In this document: piece by piece, positions 23,901 to 35,900 of the stretch | How the letters are laid out: every line of letters begins with the position of its first letter | Numbering within the stretch: the first letter of the stretch is position 1 | Source of the DNA: Amyelois transitella | Lineage: Eukaryota; Arthropoda; Insecta; Lepidoptera; Pyralidae | Reading direction: 5' to 3' | DNA length: 64,000 bases | Assembly (NCBI RefSeq): GCF_032362555.1 | Contig: NC_083517.1 | Coordinates: 8,080,001-8,144,000 of the forward strand | The notes under the pieces: generated by a model | The model's input: the letters and a program-made list of their open reading frames with translations, nothing else | Told to the model about the DNA's origin: nothing | The model's database searches: none | Translations under genes and position numbers: made by a program

Positions 23901-26900
23901 CTCCTGGCGTTTGGCTTAGAAGCCCAGGGCCGGTATCCACCTATGACCAAATTCAGGGGGACAGCAGAATATGATCTTTTAGGGGCGAGCGCGGTTCAAT
24001 TCACGATTGATCAATACATGATGATGATTACAAAATCATTAAGAACAATCTTAATCATAAAATACTCGTAGGTTAATAGTCAAACATTCGCGACATATCG
24101 TCGGTGATACTGCAATACCGCGTAAGCAACGATTGCTAATACCGCGTAACTAGTGGATGATAAACTTTACAGGAGAGCAAAAAAACTGAATATATTCTAT
24201 ATTATGACAGCTTTGGCTGACTGAACTTTATACGAACTGTAAATGTATGTGCCTTAGCTATTAGTAAAGTCCATTGGTAAAATAACTCCATAGATGATAT
24301 AAAAAATCACTTTCGCGGTATTGAATCATCAAAAATTAACACTTATTTAGCCTTTTCATTATTTACGCGTAATTGTAAGAGGGATGAAATAAAACATTGT
24401 ATATTCAATATTATTATTATATTATGTTATACAACACCTTATCAGTCTTACTTTTAAATTAAGTCTTTGCAAGTACCTACTATATTATTAATTTAAGACA
24501 TGGAAGTAGATGAACAGCTACCTACCAATGCGAATATCAACATCTAACACATACAAATAAACATTAAGAAACAAAAACCGTACTTAGTACTTACAATTCT
24601 TCCAAAACAAAAACAAAATTCTAACAGAACTTACAACATAATTTATGTAATACTAGTAGTAGTAAGAAGGTAATGCGACCTAAACATTTTGATGAGCAAT
24701 CCCACGTTTTGCAATTTCTTTATCTTTACTCTTTTCAGCTCGAGGCAAATTTTTCAATTCGATGTGACGCTGATAATCCTCTTCAGAAACATTAACTACT
24801 GCATAAGATCAACAATAGTCACAGGCATCTTTTTTTGGCTGAAAAAGACCTACGTTTTCCTCATTTAATATGTCAAAAAATAATTTTCTCGAAACTACTG
24901 GCTTGCATTCTGACGACGAATATTCGACGTATATATTGTATAATTGTGATAATTGTGATTGTATTATCGGTTCAACATACTGCTTTGTGGTTGATTGGGG
25001 ACAATAATGTAAGGGCAACTTGGGCAATAAAGATAAGTAGCATTCAACAGAGTCTCGTTTAAAACTGTGCAAAATCAGAGTAAGGTTCGGATTTACTGAA
25101 TTCACAAGTGTTCTATCACCAAGCTAGTAGCGGATAGTCTACTCTTTTATGCCTGATGTCGCCAGAAATGTCTTCAAACGAACTCTTTCATTTTTACCGT
25201 CTATTTGTAAATAATATAGTTTAGTATCTGATCGTCTAGAATAACCTTCAGTTGTCTTCCTTTTAACATGTTCCGTATCAATCATTGATCGTACATACAT
25301 CTTTTTCTCAGCCCATGTCGTGCTCCAAAAACGATTAAAAATGTCTGTTCTAATGTCCTCAGCCAGATTTGAAAAAAATAAGATTTTATTTACTTCGACC
25401 ACAAAATGCTAACATACACTTCGGGCCGTAGATCTTTCCGGTTTCGGTTGTTTTTAATGGTACTTATTGTCTCCTTTTTCATACCTAAGATAAGCTTTTC
25501 CTAACATTCTGTCCTTCTTATTTAGTTATCTTTTCCAGGTTTCACAGTCAGCTTTACGTTTTCTTTTTCTTGAGTCTCTTACAGCTTCTGGCTTCAAATT
25601 TCTTTCAGGAAAACTTTCAGAATCATAAGGTTCTGTAGGTTCTATGTTGGTAATATCAGATAAAGGTACGCAGTCATGATCGGTGGTAGAGTCATTGGGA
25701 GAAGGATGTACGAGATTTGTTGGGCAACATGCGGGACTGGGTGTTAGGATTATCCAGACAAAATTGTACAACAGTTTCTTCTGCTATGTTTGGGATGACA
25801 GTACATAAACAGTTGAAATCATTTTGAGTAAATTCAGTAACCATTTCTTCTACGACTACCGGTACTTGAAGTACTCGGATAGTCTGAAGTCATTTCTAAA
25901 ATTGTTATTTCTTTAATATCTGAGACAGCAGTGGAAAAAGAGGGATCATCACGAGAAAAATCACCGTGGAAGTATTGGGAGTTTGGAGTAAAAGTTACAA
26001 GTGTTTGATCAATAATATCTGGGATATCAGTAAATGAACTCTGGCTGGGACAAATGGGGAAAATTGCTGTTAAAGTATCGCTATTAGCTATTTCATAACC
26101 AATATCTGTTATGTTCATCGGTGAGTCATTAATTTTTTGAGGTATGTTCATTATGGATTGTTTTTGTCAAAGTTTTTTATCTGAAATATTCTGCCTTTTC
26201 AGAAGAAGTTCCTGTCGTTGTCTTTGAAGATCTGGTAATATTGGATTCTATTTTATTTTCTTTAAACTTCAATGACTGTTCACTGCTTATCTCTTCCATA
26301 ATTATTTTATTAGTTACCTGAAATATAATATAAAGAAAATTTAATTCATAATTGCATCCACTAAGCTATTCCAACAACATTAGAGTGTAAATACCGCGTA
26401 AGTGCACGAATCATTATGTAAAGAGAATGTTAAAATACTGCATAACTACAATAGAAAAGTTATTTATCTTTTTAGTATTAATTATGCTAATTTAAAATAA
26501 ATAAATAATTTAACGTAGTGCCAAATGTAATAATATATAAAAATAAAACATGTACTTACCGTTTAATTGAATAAACTCTGCTTAAATCACTAATATTACG
26601 GAGACACTTACCAAACCACCAAACTCTCGTAGTAATTCTGTGTAGATTCGCGGTTTTGAAGCAAAATTCGTCAGTTCGCTATTCGCGCGGTTTTGAAAAG
26701 CTTGATTTGAACCGTTTTGATTGGATAAAGCGCTCGTGTGATCGCACAGGACGATGCCAATCGCTATCAAGAATATGTAGGCGCGAAATCTCAATTTTGA
26801 TTTTTTCGTACTTCCGCGGTTTTTGCAACAGTTGGTTACGCGGTATTGCAGTATCACCGACGATATGTTAAAAGGACTCTCTAAAAATTAAGTAGGGATT

Positions 26901-29900
26901 CAAAAAAAGAAAAGAAAATGCAAATCTCAAGGCGCGTACAAAAGTTATATCAAATTAATACAAAAGCAACTTCACTCACCGGTAGTAAAATAATTGGCGT
27001 ACTTCGTATGCGCAGTGTAAGTAGAATGCAGCTTCTGTTCCAAATGGTCCAATTGCGCGTGGAACAGCGCTATTTGTGCGTCACGCGCGGCTCGCACTAC
27101 GCCATGTGCGTCCTCCGCGTCAGATTGTAACGCACATTGCTCCACGTGCGTTAACATGTGGTGCAAGTCGTTTATCACCTGTACAAAAAAGTTACTGGTC
27201 GGTACGAAATTAGTTTTTCAGTAAAAAAAAACTACGTGATTTTTCTAGCCTGAAAGGCGATTATCAGGCTAAAAGGTGATCGTTTGAATTTCATAACTGA
27301 CTACATCAATAGCCAGAGCAACATCATCCTTTCATTGTTCCTAATATCTATAAGTACAAATTGGGTTATTTCTGTTCGGGTGACAATGTTATTATTAGAA
27401 ACTTTTTTCCCCAAAATCAAGAGTTCTTAGCGCAATTGAAATATTCTTCTTAAGTCTCGAAGCCGCCTAACAATCTCATATTCTTACCAGCACAGCACAG
27501 CAGCGACGGTCAATAGAACAGACCAGAACAAGCAAAGAGAATGATGTGCATAATGACCGTGGCAGTGTAGTGGTGTCGCAGCACGAGCGCGGCCAGCAGG
27601 CGGTGCAGGTCCTCCTGCAGCAGCTGCTCGCCGTCGCGCGCCGGGAGGCGGCCGGACGCCCGCACGCACCGCACCAGGACTTCGGCTACTGCTATCTCGT
27701 GAAGGGCCTTCACTGGAGCCTGGGAAATAAGTTTTCAAATATTTTATACTCTTGACTAGCTTTCATGAATGTTTCTGAATAGAAATATATACAACGAAGT
27801 AAAGATTGTTCTTCCAAAATTGCACTCTTAAATCTATTCCATACTGTAGCGGGAGCGATGATTCGGCTCGACCGCCACCAAAGGGAAGATCTTCCGACAA
27901 GCTGGGGAACCGCGGCTACGACGATGTTGTGTCGGAGGTTGTATATATGCTCAAATCCGTAAAATCTTTGCTTGCGCGATTTAGGTTTTTCGCTGTTTTT
28001 GACTGATAGCGTCGCGTGATTTTATTTTTTATTTTTGTGACTTGTGGTACAATACAATCTTTACCTAATATAAAGGCTAATTCTGTGAAGGGTGAAACTA
28101 TTAAGAAGTATGTAGTACTATATGAAAATGAGCGTCACCTTATCGATCACCCTTCGTATGATGAGCGTGATGTTGTGAGCGAGCGGCACGTCACTCAAGC
28201 ACCGCGGCAGAAGCGCCAGCAGTGGAGCCGCTCGCGGGGTCCAATCATCATTCCGTTCGGACCAAACTTCATCCTGGTTCAATACAATACAATGAGAACA
28301 TTATTAATTACTAACCGATGATTTTATGGAGACGGAAAACATCAAACAAACGTGAAACAACGAGAAAACAGATGTGTAAACATGATGCAAAATGGGTTAC
28401 CCAATCTAAGATCATGGTTATATGCGCGAGAGTATGAACCCGGATCTAAAATTATTATGATGACTAAGAAAACATACAATGCAAAGAGAAATAGATTAGC
28501 TTTGATTATACATAGCATCAGATGTATCGCGGGTCGCAATTCTGCCAAAATACGAGTACATTCACTTGTTTGCAATTAGACGCCAACGTAACTACACTAT
28601 ATCATTCAACTAACGGTTAGTCGCCACCTTTCCATCGAACTTGCACAACGTGTACAACAAAGTATAATTTTGTAGCATAGCGTTCCTTTACTTACGTCAA
28701 GTTGATCCTCCAATGGTACGTCACATTTAGTCAATAATTCGGCGCAGGCGGTTGCGAGTTCCCACGATCCTTCATACGCTGATATCTAAAGAAAAATAAC
28801 AAGCGTTAGTTATTTTTATCTTTTATATTTATTTGATCGATACACCATGGGTAAACAAGTTAACGCAGTGTACGTGTACCCGCATCAGCCAGTCTTACCT
28901 TTGAATGGGCATATAACATGTTTGTGTCAAATATTTGTGTGAACGTGGCCTATCATTCTTTTCAAGACTGTTGGCTCTGTCGCAAGGGATATAGACGTGA
29001 TTATACGTATGTATGTATGTGTCTAAAAACTAATAATTCAGGATTAGGCGCCATGGGGATCTTTTAAAAAAAAATCTGTTATTTCCACAATGAATTGGAA
29101 TTCACTCGCCTGATTGGCCAGGTGCATGTAGTGGTGCAGCGGCGTGGCGGCCAGCGCGCGCGCCCGCAGCGCGGAGAACGCGCGCACGGCGGCCGCGCGC
29201 ACGCTCGCCGCGCGGTGGTTGCCCAGCACTATCAGCGTCTCCGCCGATACCGCGGACACGCCCCACTGGGATACACAAAACGGACACGTATGAAGCGGAA
29301 TCTCTTTCGGCTAGCCAACTCACAGGTACGTTTAAGTACAGCATTACCACTTTTATATTAAGTCACATCAACTCACAGGTACGTTTAAGTACAGCATTAC
29401 CACTTTAAAAGTCGCATCACATCGGTGATGTTAGACGGCGCAGATTACCGCAACCTACAGACAAATCACACAAAAAGAAAACTCAATGTAATAACGACTT
29501 TATTACAAGCACATGAAATCTGTCTGCTATCTTGCTAATAATAGTGGATAGTTCTGGTCACGGGTTTAGGGTTAAAATTTTTCGTGACATACAGAAATTC
29601 TGCGCAAGTATAACAGTTTAATTTATAATATAGGCAATATAGTATCTCATTCACACATCTTTTCCCATCACCAATTGAACCCGTCATAACAAGTAGCGTA
29701 TCCAACCTGCGCGGCCGCGTGGTCGGGCAGCGCCCGCAGGCAGTCCCGCAGCAGCAGCAGCAGGCCCTCGCACGCCGTCCAGCCCGGCGACGCCCCCGCG
29801 CGCACTCGCTTCTGCCAAACGTTGTCAAGTTATTCAATAAGCTAGCGGCTCGCCACGGCTGTTATAAGCCATGAATGTTCCACGGACGAAGTGGTTCAGA

Positions 29901-32900
29901 CGCCGGGGAGACGCACAGGTAAGAAAGCAATGGCAAAATATATGTCACACATCTGATCTTCAGTAGTTTGGTTCATAAATGATTCATAAAAGTTCCATTC
30001 GTAAAGGAAAATCATGTGAAGATAAACTTTAAGATGAACAACCAAAAATAAATAAAACTACCTGTATACCCGTTTAAAAAAAAACCAAAACTGCTAAAAA
30101 TTCAATATAAAATTACGAGTATTTATCAAATCCCACCTGCTGATAAAGAGTGCCAGTGTACACGTCAACAGTTTCATGATTGACCTCGTCCACGTCCACA
30201 ACAATGTAGTCAGTCAAGTCATCTTCGGCACCCGTCACTGCCTCACCGGCGGCTTTTGAACGCGGGCTTGTTTCCTTCTGCCCGTCGAGTTGTTCAGATG
30301 TTTCCTTGATGACGTCACTATCTTGCTTGTGTTCTGATAGCCTCTCTTCGCCCCCGCCTTCGTCTGAGCGTTCTGTAATCAAAAATAGCATGGACATATT
30401 TGTTTAATAAAAATCAGAGTACAGCCAGTAAATTTTAAAAAAAAGTTATATTATATACAAACCCATTGTTACATCAGAGTTTTCCGAAGTCGACGATATT
30501 TTATGTTTTCTGAAATAAATAAAAGAACAAGATTATTAAAAGACCCACATTATTCAAGCGAACACAGCCAACACAATGTTGGTGTAATTTCATCTATGTA
30601 AGCAATATTCGAAATTATCTTCTCCTCAACCTTCTCTCGTAACTACCACAACATACCTGCTCTCTTTGATCTGCATATTGATAATTCCCTTCATCTCCTT
30701 AGAATGCGAGGCGTGTTCCTTCGCAAACTCCTCCCCCTCCGCGCCCCTCCCACTTGCACCCGCAGAGCTGCCCACACTATCGGCTTCACTGCTCTCGCTA
30801 ACTTTGTTTGAACGCCCGCGTGACGTGCCTCGGCGCCGACTTCGCCTTGATGGCTTGCGACCGAATTCGCTCTTTTCTAGAGGTTCAGGCGTAAGCAAAA
30901 AGTAGAAGTTGGCGCGCGAGTGCGTCACGAATGTATCGCTGGCCTGGAATAACATGTAAACATGCTAACAAGGGAAAGTATGACTTAAAAAACACTTTTA
31001 AATAAAAAATACCATTTGTAAATTTTGCCTTGTAGACTCCAGAAAAAAATAAAGTCACCGGTTCAAATCTTACTTCGGCCATTTACCATGCAATGAATGC
31101 TAACAAAAGCTTTAACGGTGAGACAAACATCGTGAGAAAACCTGCATATTCAGGCAACAAGATGTGTACCTAACCATTATCCAATATGGGTTCGGTTCCC
31201 TGCGCCAAAATTGCAGGGGGTTAGATGGAAGTTGCTTCATGTAAAAACCTGACCACCCAATCGCCCGTGCTATACTACGGGGGCTGGATCTTGGTCAAAG
31301 AAAACATCCAAGCTCCTCTCCAGAGAGGTGTGAATGAAACCGGGAAGAAGAAGGTGGTAGATGAATCTACCTGGTGCATGAGCAGCAGGAAGTCGGCGAG
31401 CGTGGTGAGGCGCTGCAGCGCGGGCGCGGGGTGCAGCAGCCCGCGGGCCGCCCGCACCAGGAACGAACTGCACGACTGCTCCATGGGCTCGCACTCTGTG
31501 CTTAGGTAGCGTTCCTGGCATCATGAGTGTGAGGAGAAGAAAAGTTATTATGAGTACTTGTTGCGTTACATGTTTTTGTGGGAACACTTTTGAGGAACAA
31601 GAAGGGACTACTGCATGAGGAAACTATTTTACTCTCTCTCTCTCTCTCAACCTCTCATGTTGCATCTTCAACCCCTGCATTTGAGAGCCTCAAGTGCAAC
31701 GGTTGAGATCATTGACGCGTTTCGCCGCAGGCAAAAAGCAAGGGTTGTGATTTACGAAAGGGATTAAAGCCTTGAGAACATGAATGCTATATTAATTCAA
31801 AGGAACATCCACCTTGCAAGCCAGCAGCAAAGCACCAAGCAGATCCACTCGGTTCATCTGATAGTGGTTGAAGGCCCGTCGAGGATGTTCATCGCGTAAT
31901 AATAGACAAATACAGTGTAATGTCAAAGCCCAAGCCGACCCGCTTGAGCGGACACCTGTGCCTTCCGCTTCCCATGTGATTTCCTGAATAAGAGATTACA
32001 AAAATCAAGGTTTTATTGATAAAAATTCAACTAAATATAAGTAGTGCTACCTTGGCGATGACAACAGTCTTCTACCTCTTTTTTAGGTCTGCCAAAGTAA
32101 TAACAACCATGGTTTCCAAGAACCCGCCCTCGGATTGTGCGCAAACCGTCACAATGCATTGTTCAACAATGCTCTTATCATCAACACAAGAATACTGCAT
32201 GCCAGATTGCAACGCTATAAAATGAGTGAGTAATATAGAACTAAAGAGGCAATGAAGATATTTTGTAGGAAGTCAAGACAGGGTTAGCACTGTTAGAGAG
32301 AAAACGCGAGAGCACCACACGCTTCCTATGATTCGGCGAGGATAATTGGTTTTTAGAGCTATGGGTGATGACCATATACGCAATTTTCCTGAATTATGAG
32401 GTTTTCATTTTGTATGTACCTGTCCCTGTGGAGACTCCAAGTGCCGCCAAGCCCTAGTCAGCAACAACAACAGCCGCGGCTCCAACAACACGGCCTCGGT
32501 TCGCTCGCAAACCGTCACTTTGCATTGTTTGTCAGTGCCGTTGATCGTCAATAGAGGAGTGCTGCACGCCGCATCTAGTATTGCCTGTAGGAAAAAGTTG
32601 AATTAAATCACAACCAAAATTATGGAAAAATGTTAATAAGCAACAGCAACACTATTCTCTGTTCGTTCAAAAAAAAAATTGATTTAGGGCGCATCAATTC
32701 GCTTCTGGCGGTTGTGGTGTATTGTTGCCTATAAACGGGCGTCGATGATATGAACTTAATCAAATAAATTTATTACCTTTAGAATGTGTTCCGTGACTTT
32801 ACAGCGGCTCGCAGCGAATATTGTCAGCAACATAGCAAGCATTTCGCCGTGCTCGTCGTACATGGACGCGTACAAACGGGAGTCGATGCGAGCGCTTCGT

Positions 32901-35900
32901 AAAGCTATAGAGAGCGCAGTCGCTTGTTCTTCGGCTGAACCTTCTAATTCGACCACCTGTTTTAAAAAATTGCTTATATAAAAAAATGCTTCTTTTAGCG
33001 TTAGTTAGAAGAAAGTATGTTTAATTCCATTTAAAAACTGTGATTTTCCCTGGTGTTGTCGGAGCGATTGACGCAAACATATTGACGGGGTGGTTAACTG
33101 TATTAAGTCACTAATTCTGTCTTTCCTTTAAGAAAAACCTAGGACAGCGTGAATCTGTAGCGATTCGCAATGAATATCTCGCAAGATCTACAAGAGTGTG
33201 ACAATCACATCGCTCAGAGCAGTCAGATTGTGTATAAGCCACTACACCGCCCCTTATAAGAAGATCATCGTTTTGTTGCGATGGAAGCTGGAAGTTCTGT
33301 CGCCCTAGAGCCACTGACCCTGGCGGTGAGGTAGAGCAGCAGCTGCGCGCCGCCCAGCAGCAGCAGCGCGGGCGCCAGGCCGGCGTGGCGCGCGGCGCTC
33401 GCGGCGCCCGCCCAGCGCGCCCGCAGCGCGCCCGCCGCGCGCCCGCCCGCCGCCGCGCCCGCCCCGCCCGCCGCCCCGCGACCGCCGAACACTGACCACA
33501 CAGAAACAACAATTACTCTCCTTAATCTTCTCCCTTCAAAACTAAAATGTTACAAGATTTTGACAACAACAAATATACAAACATCTTCAACAGCAAAAAT
33601 CCGTCGCTCATTCGGATATGTATGGCAACGAGAGGCGGAACGTGTGTCGACAGCCTCCTTTGAAATAGACACTTATAATACAAAACTAAAGGAATACAAA
33701 TAAAGAAATAGTAGACTTTCAATAATAACAACATTTTTGTCAAATATTAAAGAAAACATTATGTTGGTACCTGTTGGCGCCGAGGTTGGGTAATAAATGT
33801 TGAATATGTGCGGAGAGCGCGCCGAAAACGTCAATAACAAATGGTCGTGTAGATCTCTTAGTGTACTTTTTGACATTTCGTAAACCTTAAAAGAAAACAG
33901 TTATGAAACAACAACATTTTATAAAGACATATTGTACCTACATGACATTTTCATGTTAAGTTTTTACCTGATCCCAGTCCATTTTTGTATCCAAAAGATT
34001 AGGCGTCAACAACAATGAGTAGTTAGGTGATTCACATTTAACCTGTAAGAAAGAAGACCTAATTGAAGGTTGTTTTAAAAAGATTTCAGTCTTTGGCTTT
34101 AAGTACTTACTTTATGTTAAATAAACATTACTTTTGGGTTTCTGAATTTTAATTCCATCACTAAATTTTCGGGCCCAAAGGGGAAATACGCACCTGTACT
34201 GCGTCCTAAGAGGGGTCGACTTAAATTAGGGTTTCAGTGAATAATTCTAGTACATTAATCTTCACTTATAACTACTCACATGGCAGGAGTGGCTGACTGG
34301 GTGCGCGGCGAGGTGCATGGCGAACGCGGCCGACATCACGCTCGAGCGGTACACGTGCGCGCGGCTCAAGTGGAACACGCCCGCTACAGACTCGCCTAAG
34401 AGCACGGTGCTCGTTGCTGACTTGCGGACTATTACACCTGTTTTTTTTTTATAAAAAACCATACTATGGTTAAATGGAGCGTAATAAAGAAAACACAAAT
34501 TGTAAAATCCTGTTACTTAGTATAGTTAAGTTTGTGATATCAAATAAAATATTTTTGTTTCTTTCTCTCTTTCTTTCACTTTCACCGGCAAATTATACTT
34601 ATGATTGTAAAAAACGTACCTAACATATATTTGACTGAATTTTCACTTTTTTGAACGAGAATACTTTATCGATGATCTTAATAATATACTACTGTATATG
34701 ATAATATGAGTATCAAGTTTCTTACCTTGCATTGGAAGTAATATAGTCTCCCATTCGCAGCCGTTTACGTACATCGTGACCTTAAAAACAAAACTGTACA
34801 TTATTAACATGATTTTCCTGACATTAGTTCCGGTTCTGTCCTCTCAGGAGAAGAGCGCAGTCTTAACGAATTTGTTTGTTTAAGATACTTCAGCGAGACT
34901 GCGTAGTACTACATTTGTGGAGAAGCCCTGAAGTGTCCATATTAAAAGCAGGTTCAGAAGTTGCAAAATCCAGCTACAAAATCACAAACCTGGACGTGCA
35001 TACGTCTTGCAGTCAGTCTCTCCTGCACATTGACGGCCAGCTGCAACCAATCGCGAGCGGGCAGGGCGTGCGTCACGCGTTCCTCTGCGACAACACGCTG
35101 CCCGCCTAGCTCCGGCCTTGTCAAGCGGAATCGAATTATTCCTGAAATAGTGTAAAGTGCAGTAGTAAACAGTTTTTTGACGGCCTCTGTGGCTCAGCGG
35201 TAGTACGCTTGTCTGTGACAACAGAGGTCCCGGGTTCGAATCTCGGCCAGGGCATGATGAGAAAAGAACTTTTTCTGATTGGCCTGGGTCTTGGATGTTT
35301 ATCTATATAAGTATTTATTATAAAATATAGTATCGTTGAGTTAGTATCTCGTAACACAAGTTTCGAACTTACTTCGAGGCTAAATCAATCAGTGTAATTT
35401 GTCCCGTATATATTTATTTATTTATTTATTTTATTAATACGATTACTGTCAGGTAGGTATAATAATAAAATAATTGTTGTTAAAAATGTCTTACACCATT
35501 CGTCATTTGATTTGAACCCTTTTACATGACTACCCTGCTAAATAAACTTAAATGAGAAACAAGAAAAGGACTGGTCATAGAGCAAAATTTCAGAAGAATC
35601 AATAAATAACACTAATTTTCAGGACACATACAAACATAAATCACGTTTTCCCCTGAGGGGTAGGCAGAGACTATATCTTTCTTCATGCCACGATCCCTGC
35701 GTACTTCTTTCGCTTCATCCACATAACGTTTCGTTTCAGGACACAAAATCAAATATGTTTCTTTATATTAAATTGACAAACCTGTAGCAACTTCAAGCCA
35801 AATTTCAAACATGAGCGACTCATGTCCTACCGAGATGATGTGCGCGCACACATCCGCCCTGACTGGAGACTCGCGGCGGGAACCAGGCTGTTTTGTCGTC

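Noticed and set aside
23464..23919. 151-codon plus-strand frame
   Set aside because: It spans a SINE and the antisense of LYST exon 34.
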